Positions 6,765 to 14,907 of a DNA stretch of 17,066 bases are shown piece by piece. Position numbers and translations under genes: made by a program. Numbering within the stretch: position 1 is the stretch's first letter; the number at the start of each line of letters is the position of its first letter. A model generated the notes under the pieces. It ran no database searches. It had not been told where the DNA came from and saw only the letters and a list, made by a program, of their open reading frames with translations. The DNA comes from Alphaproteobacteria bacterium CG11_big_fil_rev_8_21_14_0_20_44_7. Its GTDB lineage: Bacteria > Pseudomonadota > Alphaproteobacteria > Rickettsiales > 21-14-0-20-44-7. The DNA lies in assembly GCA_002787615.1 (NCBI GenBank), contig PCXJ01000110.1:1-17066 (forward strand), in the 5' to 3' direction.

Positions 6765-7928
6765 ATGTCTAAAGATATTAAAAATAATATGGATTTTTCC
6801 TCCGCGCCCTTCGATGCCGCCCTCGCCTTACCTACGGGTGAAGTTTTTTATGGATATGGCATCGGCGCAAAAGGCAGTACATTCGGCGAAATCTGCTTCA
6901 ATACCTCCATCACCGGATATCAGGAAATTCTAACCGACCCTTCCTATGACGGGCAAATCATCACCTTCACCTTTCCGCATATCGGCAATGTCGGCACAAA
7001 TAGCGAAGATATAGAATCCACAAACAAGCCCTCAGCTAAGGGACTGATAATTAGAGAGAATATTACAAACCCTTCAAGCTGGCGAAATACAAATCATTTC
7101 AACCAATGGCTCAAAGATAGAAAAATCACCGGAATTTGCGGGATTGATACACGCGCTATCACCAAGCATATACGCCTGAATGGCGCACAAAATGTTGCTA
7201 TCGGCTACGGAAAGAATCTGGATATCGAGAAATTAAAGGCACTTGCAAAGAATAATCCTGATTTGAGCGGCAAGGAGCTAACCGAAAATGCAAGCTGCGA
7301 AAAAATTGCTGATTGGCAGGAAGGCTTGTGGAAAAAAGCTGCCCCAGCAGCGCAATTCAGAATCGCCGCTATTGATTATGGCATCAAAAGCAACATATTG
7401 CGCAATCTGGTGAATTCCGGATTTGCAGTAAAATTATATCCGGCAAAAACTACGGCTCAGCAAATTTTAAAAGATAATCCTGATGGCATCTTCTTAAGCA
7501 ATGGCCCCGGCGATCCGGCAGCCACCTCACAATTTGCAATCCCGATTATCAAAGAGCTGATTGCCAGCGGAAAACCGGTTTTTGGCATTTGTATGGGGCA
7601 TCAATTGCTGGCAACTGCCCTTGGCTGCACAACCGAAAAAATGTTTCAGGGACATCGCGGCGCAAACCATCCGGTACAGGATTTGCAAACCAAAAAAGTG
7701 GAAATTACCTCGCAAAATCATGGCTTTGTAGTATCAGAAAACACCCCTAAAAATGTGGATGTTACCCATCGCTCACTATTCGATAATTCAATCGCGGGGA
7801 TAAAATCCGGCCATTGCTTTTCTGTGCAATATCACCCGGAAGCCTCACCCGGCCCGCATGACAGCCATTATCTTTTCAAAAGATTCTTCGATATGGTAAA
7901 AAAATCCGCCGCCAAGAAAGCTGCCTAA
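6765..7928 (+). CDS. carA: Carbamoyl-phosphate synthase small (glutaminase) subunit
   Basis: The 387-residue small subunit hydrolyses glutamine and passes ammonia to CarB for carbamoyl phosphate, the precursor of arginine and pyrimidines. The N-terminal CPSase_sm_chain domain (about 15-150) shows GEICFNTSITGYQEILTDPS (41-60). The C-terminal class I amidotransferase domain (about 198-375) has SNGPGDP (245-251), the nucleophile elbow FGICMGHQLLA (273-283) with C276, and YHPEASPGPHDS (356-367) with H357 and E359, so the Cys-His-Glu triad is complete. It lies 18 nt after the AmpG-type gene and is probably the last gene of that transcript. carB is not next to it; the following gene is a regulator behind its own promoter. 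A second in-frame ATG at 6789 is possible; neither start has a clear Shine-Dalgarno sequence. Confidence 0.97.
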   Translation: MSKDIKNNMDFSSAPFDAALALPTGEVFYGYGIGAKGSTFGEICFNTSITGYQEILTDPSYDGQIITFTFPHIGNVGTNSEDIESTNKPSAKGLIIRENITNPSSWRNTNHFNQWLKDRKITGICGIDTRAITKHIRLNGAQNVAIGYGKNLDIEKLKALAKNNPDLSGKELTENASCEKIADWQEGLWKKAAPAAQFRIAAIDYGIKSNILRNLVNSGFAVKLYPAKTTAQQILKDNPDGIFLSNGPGDPAATSQFAIPIIKELIASGKPVFGICMGHQLLATALGCTTEKMFQGHRGANHPVQDLQTKKVEITSQNHGFVVSENTPKNVDVTHRSLFDNSIAGIKSGHCFSVQYHPEASPGPHDSHYLFKRFFDMVKKSAAKKAA

Positions 7929-7984
7929 ACACATAAATTTTTCATTGAAAACACCTTATATTAAAACATCTTGCATTATATCGG

Positions 7985-8016
7985 TATATTGATATATATA
8001 GATATTCCAATATAAT
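7985..8016 (+). promoter_or_regulatory. Promoter with overlapping 30-bp operator-like dyad
   Basis: TTGATA (7989-7994), 16 nt, then TATAAT (8011-8016) makes a near-consensus sigma-70 promoter with a start near 8023. Laid over it is a dyad centred between 7999 and 8000: TATATTG (7985-7991) pairs with CAATATA (8008-8014), and inside it ATAT (7994-7997) pairs with ATAT (8002-8005). Twelve of fifteen base pairs across the 30 bp are symmetrical. The arms cover the -35 and -10 boxes, as expected of an operator for a dimeric repressor. The surrounding gap (7929-8086, 158 nt) is very AT-rich and holds no gene. Confidence 0.55.
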
Positions 8017-8086
8017 ATAAGCGCAAGATAACTTACCGAAGCAATAAACCCCACATCAGTTGAACAAACATTCAAAGGCCAGCCAT

Positions 8087-8356
8087 ATGAACCACTATAA
8101 AAGAAACTATGCCGTCAAACTTTTCAAAACTATGGCTAATGCGAATAGGCTAAAAATCCTTGAAATGGTCTATGCCGAGAAAAATATCACCGTGAACGCG
8201 CTTGCTAAAAGCCTTGGGCTAAGTCAGGCAACGGTTTCGACACAACTCGGGCGTATGCGCCGTGAGGGCTTTATCCGCGCCAAACAGAATGGGCAGAACA
8301 TGCATTATTCAATTAAGGATAGCAATATACCGCAACTGATTTCGCGGATTAACTAA
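8087..8356 (+). CDS. ArsR-family winged-helix transcriptional regulator
   Basis: An 89-residue DNA-binding protein with the ArsR/SmtB-type winged helix. The fold can be followed as KLFKTMANANRLKILEMV (11-28), a helix ending in VNALAKSLGLS (36-46), the recognition helix QATVSTQLGRMRREGF (47-62) and the wing RAKQNGQNMHYSI (64-76). It has no cysteine at all, so the classic alpha-3 metal or arsenic site and the dithiol sulfide switch of SqrR/BigR-type members are absent; the signal, if any, is unknown. I choose the ATG at 8087 because AAAGG (8075-8079) stands seven bases before it; an in-frame TTG at 8060 would add nine residues without a ribosome binding site. The dyad over its promoter suggests autorepression. 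It is convergent with trhO, 18 nt away, with no terminator visible between them. Confidence 0.85.
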   Translation: MNHYKRNYAVKLFKTMANANRLKILEMVYAEKNITVNALAKSLGLSQATVSTQLGRMRREGFIRAKQNGQNMHYSIKDSNIPQLISRIN

Positions 8357-8374
8357 TAAGCATGCCCGAAATTA

Positions 8375-9220
8375 TTAATTTTCTTCCGGACATCTTGGGC
8401 AGCGTTCACCGGGAATAAATGATTTCTCGGCGCGATGTTTTGTCCAGACCGAATTCCCACAATTCGGGCAAATTGCCGCCTCATCGCTTGGCGACAAATC
8501 ATGTTTAACCGCCACGCGCTCATCGAAAACATAGCAATCACCTTTCCACTTACTCTCATTCTGCGGCACTTCTTCGAGATATTTCAGCACCCCGCCTTTG
8601 AGATGATAAACCTTCTCAAACCCCTGCTCTAGCAAATATGCGGAATATTTCTCACAACGGATTCCACCTGTACAAAACATCGCCACTTCCTTATCCCGCT
8701 TGGGGTCAAGATTATCATTCGTCCAAGATGGCAACTCCTTAAAGCGCTTTGTGTTCGGGTTGATTGCCCCTTCAAACGTTCCGAGATGAACTTCATAATC
8801 ATTGCGCGTATCAATCACCGGAATTCCTTTTTCCAGCAATGAGTTCCAATCTTTTGGCTCAATATACTCACCAACTTTCTCAATCGGATTTGCGTAAGCA
8901 CCCAAACCGATTGTTTCACTTTTACATTTCACTTTTGTACGCTCAAATGCGTGCGCATCAAAAAATGCTTCCTTATGCTCCATTGTTGAAAAGCCTTGCA
9001 AACCTCGTATATATTCTAAAACCTCATACACATTCTCGGTCAACCCGCTAATAGTGCCATTCACCCCTTCTGGCGTGAGCAAAACCGTGCCCTTAACATC
9101 GCGCTTAATCATAAAATTCTTCAGATTAAGCTGGATTTTTTTATATTTTGGCAATTCCGCAAAATGATAGAATGCTGCTACCAAATAAGCCCCATTTCCA
9201 GCTTTCTTTTCTGCTTCCAT
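8375..9220 (-). CDS. trhO: tRNA uridine(34) hydroxylase TrhO (rhodanese domain)
   Basis: A 281-residue member of the YceA/UPF0176 family, which makes 5-hydroxyuridine at the wobble position of certain tRNAs with oxygen. The N-terminal ferredoxin-like domain (about 10-105) contains GTVLLTPEGVNGTISG (44-59). The rhodanese domain (about 120-225) has IDTRNDYEVHLGTFEGA (136-152) and the active-site loop MFCTGGIRCEK (181-191), with presumed catalytic C183 and the conserved second cysteine C189. The C-terminus carries CPNC (251-254) and CPRC (274-277), four cysteines that look like a zinc ribbon. It is shorter than the 350-residue E. coli enzyme but has all core blocks. Its ATG overlaps the gltX stop by one base (TAATG). 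It is the last gene of the secA-nadE-gltX-trhO run. Confidence 0.92.
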   Translation of the reverse strand: MEAEKKAGNGAYLVAAFYHFAELPKYKKIQLNLKNFMIKRDVKGTVLLTPEGVNGTISGLTENVYEVLEYIRGLQGFSTMEHKEAFFDAHAFERTKVKCKSETIGLGAYANPIEKVGEYIEPKDWNSLLEKGIPVIDTRNDYEVHLGTFEGAINPNTKRFKELPSWTNDNLDPKRDKEVAMFCTGGIRCEKYSAYLLEQGFEKVYHLKGGVLKYLEEVPQNESKWKGDCYVFDERVAVKHDLSPSDEAAICPNCGNSVWTKHRAEKSFIPGERCPRCPEEN

Positions 9221-10524
9221 TATGCCGCCTCCCCGTTTAGCCTTTTTATTGCACGCTCCTTGCCGATTAACGGCAATATCACCTTCAGCTCAGGGCCATG
9301 CTCTTGCGCCGTTAGTGCCTTGCGGATTGGCATAAACAAATCTTTGCCCTTGCGCCCCGTAGCCTCTTTCACCTTATTCATCCATTCGGAAAAATCGAGA
9401 TTTTCCGGCAAATACTCAATTGCCTTTTTGGTGAATTCTAAATCATCAATTTGCGGAGTGATTTCTTTTTTACAAATCTCCACCCACTCATTCAAATCTG
9501 ATAGTTTGTTGAGATTTCCACGCACGGCATTCCAAAAATCTTCATCCACTTCAATCTTAGATTTCACTTCGCTATAATCCATATTACTCACTAGCTTATG
9601 GGTCAGACGCTCCAAATCCTCTTGGTCAAAAACCGCCGTTGCCCGCCCGAATTTTGAGAAATCCAGCTCAGCAATCAATTCCTCCAAAGATTTCAGTTCT
9701 ATTGCATCAGAAGTTCCCATTTTTGCCAGCAAACTCAAAATTGCCTGCGGCTCGATTCCTTCTTCGCGCAATGATTTGATATCAGAACCACCCTTGCGCT
9801 TTGACATCCCGCCCTCTCTGGTTTTGAGCAAAGAAATATGGGCGAATTCCGGCAAATGATAGCCTAGCGCCTCCGAAATCTGAATTTGTATAGCAGTATT
9901 CGAGACATGGTCTTCCCCGCGCACGACATGCGAAATCACGCTATCACCATCGTCAACAACGCTGCATAGCATATAGGTCAATGTGCCATCTTCGCGATAA
10001 AGAATCGGGTCGGAAAGATTTTCTCCGTGGAATTTGGTTTCCCCGCGCACTAAATCATTCCACATAATCGGCTCATGATTCAGCTTAAAACGATAATGCG
10101 GCTTCCTGCCTTCTGACTCCAACTTTTCTATATCATCTGCACTTAATTTGAGCGCTGCCCTGTCATAAATCGGCGGCACACCACGCTTCATTTGGAATTT
10201 GCGCTTAGTTTCCAACTCATTTTGGGTTTCATAACATGGATATAAGCGCCCGCTTTCTATCAGCCTATTTTTGGCTTTTTCATATTCATCAAAACGCTCA
10301 GATTGCTTAAAACTCTCATCCCAATCCAGCCCAAGCCATCTCAAATCAACCTGCAAGGCTTCGACATATTCGGGCTTTGAGCGCTCCAAATCCGTGTCAT
10401 CAATACGCAAGACAAACGTCCCACCGCTTTTTCTGGCATATAAATAATTTATCAATGCGGTACGAACATTACCGACATGAAGCAGCCCCGTGGGCGATGG
10501 TGCAAATCTGGTTTTTGTGGTCAT
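9220..10524 (-). CDS. gltX: Glutamyl-tRNA synthetase
   Basis: A class I aminoacyl-tRNA synthetase of 434 residues that charges tRNA-Glu. The Rossmann fold starts with RFAPSPTGLLHVGNVRTAL (6-24), where HVGN (16-19) is the HIGH motif. IDDTD (41-45) and VVRGEDHVSNT (200-210) are GluRS blocks, and EGGMSKRKG (237-245) holds the KMSKS-loop equivalent MSKR. The C-terminal anticodon-binding part (about 300-434) is helical and ends RAIKRLNGEAA. It is somewhat shorter than the roughly 470-residue E. coli enzyme. Many alphaproteobacteria carry two GltX proteins and also make Gln-tRNA by transamidation of misacylated Glu-tRNA-Gln; which tRNA this copy prefers cannot be read here. The ATG overlaps the nadE stop by 4 nt (ATGA), and there is no ribosome binding site, so translation is probably coupled. 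Confidence 0.95.
   Translation of the reverse strand: MTTKTRFAPSPTGLLHVGNVRTALINYLYARKSGGTFVLRIDDTDLERSKPEYVEALQVDLRWLGLDWDESFKQSERFDEYEKAKNRLIESGRLYPCYETQNELETKRKFQMKRGVPPIYDRAALKLSADDIEKLESEGRKPHYRFKLNHEPIMWNDLVRGETKFHGENLSDPILYREDGTLTYMLCSVVDDGDSVISHVVRGEDHVSNTAIQIQISEALGYHLPEFAHISLLKTREGGMSKRKGGSDIKSLREEGIEPQAILSLLAKMGTSDAIELKSLEELIAELDFSKFGRATAVFDQEDLERLTHKLVSNMDYSEVKSKIEVDEDFWNAVRGNLNKLSDLNEWVEICKKEITPQIDDLEFTKKAIEYLPENLDFSEWMNKVKEATGRKGKDLFMPIRKALTAQEHGPELKVILPLIGKERAIKRLNGEAA
9228..9234 (-). promoter_or_regulatory. Strong ribosome binding site of trhO inside gltX
   Basis: GGGGAGG (9234-9228, minus) lies seven nt before the trhO ATG and is made from the gltX codons for Gly-Glu-Ala near its C-terminus. 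It confirms the ATG at 9220 as the trhO start and shows that trhO can recruit ribosomes itself, unlike the other genes in this operon. Confidence 0.65.
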
Positions 10525-12089
10525 GAAAATTTATTGGTTATAGGATAGCGCCAGTCACGTCCAAAAGCATTGGCAGAAAGCTTTGCTCCGGGGGCAGACT
10601 GGTAGCGTTTATATTGTGCAAAATACAACATATTGCGGACTTTTTCAACAACTTCCCTATCATGCCCAAAATTCACAATAGCTTCTATCGAGCGTTTCTC
10701 CTCAATCAGATGTTTTAATATATCATCCAACTTATCATATGGCGGCAAACTATCCTGATCGGTTTGGTCATGGCGCAACTCGGCAGTTGGCGCACGGTCA
10801 ATCACCGCTTGCGGAATATCATCGGAAATATGCTGGTTTCGCCAATTTACCAACTCATAAACTTCAGTTTTATACAAATCCTTTATCGGCGCATAGCCAC
10901 CGCAAGAATCGCCATATAAAGTGCTATAACCTACCGCCAGCTCAGATTTATTTCCGGTTGTCAGCAACATTTCATGGAATTTATTTGAAATCGCCATTAA
11001 AATCACACCACGGATGCGTGACTGCATATTCTCTTCCGTAATATCCGACTCCTTATCGGAAAACACGGTAGAAAGCGAGCTTTCTAATGCCTGAAAACCA
11101 TCTTCAATCGGAATATTGTCCAGTTTAATCTGAAGGTTATCGGCAATAGCTCGTGCATCATCTAAACTTTGTTGGGAAGTATATCTGCTTGGCAGCATCA
11201 CTCCGCGTACATTTTCTTTGCCGAGTGCATCCACCGCCAACGCCACAACAAGTGCCGAGTCAATCCCGCCGGAAAGACCCAGCAGAACTTTCTGAAAACC
11301 GTTCTTCTGCACATAATCACGCAAGCCGAGGATTATCGCCTTATAGCGCGCTTCCTGAATTTCCAATGGCTTATGCAACTCATCAGGGATTTTCACCATT
11401 TCTTCAAACTGCGGCAAAGAGGCAATTAATTTCCCTTGCGCCGAAATTTGAAACGAACCACCCTCAAAAATCAGCTCATCATGCCCGCCCGTCATATTTA
11501 CATAAGTCACCGGAAGCTGGGTATTTTCTGCCATATCCTGCATCAATTTATAGCGCCGTTGCAGCTTGCCGATTTCAAATGGCGAGGCATTAACAATCAC
11601 TAGAGCTTCCGCCCCTTTCTCCTTGAATATTAATGCTTTTCTGAGAGTCCACGAATCTTCACAAATCAGAATCCCGACTTTTTTGCCTAAAATCTCCGTC
11701 GGTTCGGCAAGCTCTGAGGATTTAAAATATCTCCCCTCGTCAAACACACCATAAGTCGGCAAATCTGTTTTAAGAGCTACCAGCTTTGCCTTGCCATTTT
11801 CCAGCAAATAAGCAGCGTTGAATAATTTTCCATCTTCTGTATGCGTTGCCCCGATAATTGCAGGAATATCAATTGCCGCCGCAGCCTTTTCCAACGCCTG
11901 CATTTCCTGACGGCAAAATTCCGGACGCAGCAACAAATCCTCCGGCGGATATCCGGTGATTGCCAATTCCGGAAATACCACCAGCTCGGCATTTTGCGAT
12001 TTTGCATCCGCGCAAGCTGAAACTATCTTCTCAGCATTTCCCCAAATATCACCAACGGGAATGTTCAATTGTGCAATACAGATTTTCAT
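10521..12089 (-). CDS. nadE: Glutamine-dependent NAD+ synthetase
   Basis: A 522-residue two-domain enzyme that amidates nicotinic acid adenine dinucleotide to NAD+, the last step of NAD synthesis, using glutamine as nitrogen source. The N-terminal nitrilase-type glutaminase domain (1 to about 250) has its Glu-Lys-Cys triad: E41 in VVFPELAITGYPPEDLLL, K107 in ALKTDLPTYGVFDEGRYF and C143 in GILICEDSW. The C-terminal ATP-pyrophosphatase domain (about 251-522) opens with the PP-loop LLGLSGGIDSALVVALA (269-285) and contains GNKSELAVGYSTLYGD and KTEVYELVNW further on. This is the longer, glutamine-using form, as opposed to the roughly 275-residue ammonia-dependent NadE of E. coli. It begins 14 nt after the secA stop with no Shine-Dalgarno sequence and ends in a 4-nt overlap with gltX. 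Confidence 0.96.
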   Translation of the reverse strand: MKICIAQLNIPVGDIWGNAEKIVSACADAKSQNAELVVFPELAITGYPPEDLLLRPEFCRQEMQALEKAAAAIDIPAIIGATHTEDGKLFNAAYLLENGKAKLVALKTDLPTYGVFDEGRYFKSSELAEPTEILGKKVGILICEDSWTLRKALIFKEKGAEALVIVNASPFEIGKLQRRYKLMQDMAENTQLPVTYVNMTGGHDELIFEGGSFQISAQGKLIASLPQFEEMVKIPDELHKPLEIQEARYKAIILGLRDYVQKNGFQKVLLGLSGGIDSALVVALAVDALGKENVRGVMLPSRYTSQQSLDDARAIADNLQIKLDNIPIEDGFQALESSLSTVFSDKESDITEENMQSRIRGVILMAISNKFHEMLLTTGNKSELAVGYSTLYGDSCGGYAPIKDLYKTEVYELVNWRNQHISDDIPQAVIDRAPTAELRHDQTDQDSLPPYDKLDDILKHLIEEKRSIEAIVNFGHDREVVEKVRNMLYFAQYKRYQSAPGAKLSANAFGRDWRYPITNKFS

Positions 12090-12103
12090 ATTAAATCAGT
12101 ATA

Positions 12104-14752
12104 TTAGCTTAATTTACCATGGCAATGCTTGAATTTTTTGCCACTGCCGCACGGGCAAGCTTCGTTGCGCCCAACCCTGCCCCAACTTTCTGGGTTTGCC
12201 GGATCACGCTCTTCAGACTTCACAATTCTTCTTACCACAGAACCTTGCTGCGCCTCCTGCGCCTCATCGGGAAAGCTGCGTGATTCTTTGATTTGCTGGC
12301 TGCGCTCACGTTGCTCCAAATGATCAACTTCCACCGCGCGCGGCTCAATATGCGCCATTCTTTGCGTCACCGCTTCGGATATATTTGTTAGCATTGCCTC
12401 AAACATCCCAAAGGCCTCTTTCTTATATTCATTTAGTGGGTCTTTTTGCCCGAATGCCCGCAGCCCAATTCCCTGACGCAGATTATCCAGCGCATGCAGA
12501 TGCTCTTTCCAAATTTGGTCAAGCGTAATCAGCATAATTTGCTTTTCGGCAGCGCGCATCAATTCCGCACCGAATTTTGCATCTTTTTGCAGCATCAGCG
12601 CATCGGCAATTTCCTGAACCCTGTCAATAATCTCATTTTCTGCAATGCTTTCTTCATTTGCCCAATCTTTCACAGGCATAGCAACACCAAAAATATATTT
12701 CAAATCACGGTCAAGACGCTCAACATCCCATTCATCGGCAAATGATTTTTCAGGAATGCATGAATACACCAAATCTTCAATTGTATCCTGCCGCATTCCC
12801 TTGATTTCCGCCGAAATATCTTCCGCTTCCATAATTTCCAAACGGCGTTTATAGATGATTTTGCGCTGGTCATTCATCACATCATCATATTTCAGCAAAT
12901 TCTTGCGAATTTCATAATTGCGGCCTTCCACTTTCTTCTGCGCGGTTTCCAGCGCCTTGCTAACCAAAGAATGAGTAATAGACTCACCCTCTTTCAGCCC
13001 CAGCTTTTGCAACAAGCCGTCAATACGCTCCGAACCGAAAATACGCATCAAATCATCTTGCAGAGATAGGTAAAAAACTGAAAGCCCCGGATCACCCTGA
13101 CGACCGGAACGCCCGCGCAATTGATTATCAATCCGGCGCGATTCATGTCTTTCAGTCCCTAAAACGAACAGCCCTCCGGCTTCAAGGACAATTTCTTTTT
13201 CCTTCTCGACATCCCATTGCTTATCGCTCATTTCTGGGTTGCCACCAAGCTTAATATCCGTTCCGCGCCCTGCCATATTAGTTGCAATCGTCACCCTTCC
13301 CGGACGCCCCGCCTGCGCGACAATCTGCGCCTCGCGCTCATGCTGCTTTGCGTTCAAAACCTCATGCGGAATTTTCTTTTTCTTCAACCAATCAGAAATA
13401 AGCTCCGATTTTTCAATGCTCACCGTCCCCACCAAAACCGGCTGATTCTTCTTATGCGCCTCTTCTATGGCTTCAACGATTGCGATATATTTCTCTTCGG
13501 CAGTACGATATATGATATCATTTTCATCAACCCGCGCAATTTCCATATGAGTTGGAATTTCCGCCACATGTAGCCCATAAATATCACCAAATTCCTGCGC
13601 TTCGGTTAAGGCTGTCCCCGTCATCCCGGCAAGTTTATTATAAAAACGGAAATAATTCTGGAATGTAATGCTTGCAAGCGTTTGATTCTCACGCTGAATC
13701 GGCACATTTTCCTTAGCCTCTAATGCCTGATGCAAACCTTCGCTAAAACGCCTTCCTTCCTGCATCCTGCCGGTGAATTCATCAATAATAATCACCTTAT
13801 TATCCTTGACGATATAATCCACATCATTAGTAAATAGCTTATGCGCCCGCAGCGCCTGCCCGACATGATGCAAAACACTCACATTTTCAACGTCATATAG
13901 CCCCGTGCCTTTTTCTATTAAGCCATTTTGCGCCAACAAAGTTTCCATCGTTTCCGTACCGATTTCAGTAAGCATGGCAGAGCGCGCTTTTTCATCAACT
14001 TCATAATCTTCTTCGCGCAGAAGTGGGATTAGCTTATTGATTTTTATATATAATTCTGAGCTATCTTCCGTTGGACCGGAAATAATCAGTGGCGTTCTCG
14101 CCTCATCAATCAGAATGGAATCAACCTCATCCACAATAGCATAATTAAACTCACGCTGAACCATAGCTTCTTTACGGAACTTCAGATTATCGCGCAAATA
14201 ATCAAAACCAAATTCATTATTCGTTCCGTATAATATATCACATCTATATGCGGCGTATCTTTCAGCTTCCGGCAGCTCATTGACCAAACAACCGACTGAT
14301 AAGCCGAGAAACTTATATATTGTCCCCATCCATTCAGAATCACGGAGCGCCAGATAATCATTCACCGTCACCACATGCACGCCTTTTCCGGACAGCGCAT
14401 TGAGATAAACTGGGAGCGTTGCAACCAGAGTTTTACCCTCTCCGGTTTTCATTTCTGCGATTATGCCCTGATGCAATATAATTCCACCCAGAAGCTGCAC
14501 ATCAAAATGGCGCATGCCGGTTGTTCTTTTTGAGGCTTCACGCACAACTGCAAATGCTTCAGGCAGAATATCCTGCAAAGTTTTGCCCGCTGCCAACAAC
14601 CCCTTAAACTCATCGGTTTTTGCCCGCAAATCAGCATCCGACAAAGCGGCTAAGCCTTCTTCAAAAGAGTTTATCTGCGCAACCGTTTTCCACAAAGGTT
14701 TGAGCAATTTGTCATTTGATGAGCCGAAGATTTTCTTTGCAATTCCTAACAT
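12104..14752 (-). CDS. secA: Preprotein translocase ATPase SecA
   Basis: The motor of the Sec pathway, which pushes unfolded preproteins through SecYEG using ATP. The 882-residue protein is complete. Nucleotide-binding domain 1 holds Walker A MKTGEGKT (101-108) and the DEVDSILIDEA box (209-219); the preprotein cross-linking domain lies about 225-370, followed by KLAGMTGTA (374-382). Nucleotide-binding domain 2 has NMAGRGTDIKLGG (493-505) and QLRGRSGRQGDPG (545-557). The helical scaffold and wing follow, with the block DQIWKEHLHALDNLRQGI. The C-terminus ends in the zinc-binding SEC-C motif with C866, C868, C877 and H878, which contacts SecB and lipids in proteobacteria. It is the first gene of the minus-strand run secA-nadE-gltX-trhO and divergent from a secreted prolyl isomerase that would be its client. 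AGGTAGGA lies 13-20 nt before the ATG, rather far for a ribosome binding site. Confidence 0.98.
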   Translation of the reverse strand: MLGIAKKIFGSSNDKLLKPLWKTVAQINSFEEGLAALSDADLRAKTDEFKGLLAAGKTLQDILPEAFAVVREASKRTTGMRHFDVQLLGGIILHQGIIAEMKTGEGKTLVATLPVYLNALSGKGVHVVTVNDYLALRDSEWMGTIYKFLGLSVGCLVNELPEAERYAAYRCDILYGTNNEFGFDYLRDNLKFRKEAMVQREFNYAIVDEVDSILIDEARTPLIISGPTEDSSELYIKINKLIPLLREEDYEVDEKARSAMLTEIGTETMETLLAQNGLIEKGTGLYDVENVSVLHHVGQALRAHKLFTNDVDYIVKDNKVIIIDEFTGRMQEGRRFSEGLHQALEAKENVPIQRENQTLASITFQNYFRFYNKLAGMTGTALTEAQEFGDIYGLHVAEIPTHMEIARVDENDIIYRTAEEKYIAIVEAIEEAHKKNQPVLVGTVSIEKSELISDWLKKKKIPHEVLNAKQHEREAQIVAQAGRPGRVTIATNMAGRGTDIKLGGNPEMSDKQWDVEKEKEIVLEAGGLFVLGTERHESRRIDNQLRGRSGRQGDPGLSVFYLSLQDDLMRIFGSERIDGLLQKLGLKEGESITHSLVSKALETAQKKVEGRNYEIRKNLLKYDDVMNDQRKIIYKRRLEIMEAEDISAEIKGMRQDTIEDLVYSCIPEKSFADEWDVERLDRDLKYIFGVAMPVKDWANEESIAENEIIDRVQEIADALMLQKDAKFGAELMRAAEKQIMLITLDQIWKEHLHALDNLRQGIGLRAFGQKDPLNEYKKEAFGMFEAMLTNISEAVTQRMAHIEPRAVEVDHLEQRERSQQIKESRSFPDEAQEAQQGSVVRRIVKSEERDPANPESWGRVGRNEACPCGSGKKFKHCHGKLS

Positions 14753-14782
14753 ATACTTAATTTTTCCTACCTATTTCAAGTC

Positions 14783-14807
14783 ACTTACATAGTTACTTTA
14801 TGTGAGT
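14783..14807. repeat. Imperfect 9-bp dyad over the secA promoter
   Basis: ACTTACATA (14783-14791) and TATGTGAGT (14799-14807) form an inverted repeat with one mismatch (a possible G-T pair) and a 7-nt spacer. It covers the proposed secA -10 box and most of the spacer. It could be an operator; no matching second copy was seen in the window, and no regulator is assigned. Confidence 0.3.
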
Positions 14808-14814
14808 TCGGCAA
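14786..14814 (-). promoter_or_regulatory. Candidate secA promoter
   Basis: On the minus strand TTGCCG (14814-14809) stands 17 nt before TATGTA (14791-14786), predicting a start near 14780 and a leader of about 28 nt before the secA ATG at 14752. The boxes match the sigma-70 consensus only moderately. No comparably clear promoter was found for the divergent isomerase gene. Confidence 0.4.
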
Positions 14815-14894
14815 GGCAATAATGAAAATATTCTGGGCTGGCAGTTTTATTCCTAGACTAGCTAGTTTCAAACTTATATATAAACAGGAAATAT

Positions 14895-14899
14895 AGGAG
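14895..14899 (+). promoter_or_regulatory. Ribosome binding site of the parvulin gene
   Basis: AGGAG lies eight nt before the ATG at 14908, a near-ideal Shine-Dalgarno sequence. It fixes the start of the prolyl isomerase and contrasts with the lack of such a site at most other starts in the window. Confidence 0.75.
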
Positions 14900-14907
14900 T
14901 TATTATT

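Noticed and set aside
8060..8086. TTG start for the ArsR-type gene
   Set aside because: No ribosome binding site precedes it, whereas the ATG at 8087 has AAAGG at good distance.
7929..8086. Non-coding RNA or riboswitch in the 158-nt AT-rich gap after carA
   Set aside because: Beyond the promoter and dyad I see no stable GC-containing helices or known aptamer core.
9164..9577. 137-codon plus-strand frame opposite gltX and trhO
   Set aside because: It lies antisense to two well-recognised genes, is Ser/Phe-rich and resembles no family; other long antisense frames at 11153-11593, 13217-13573 and 6224-6589 were dropped for the same reason.
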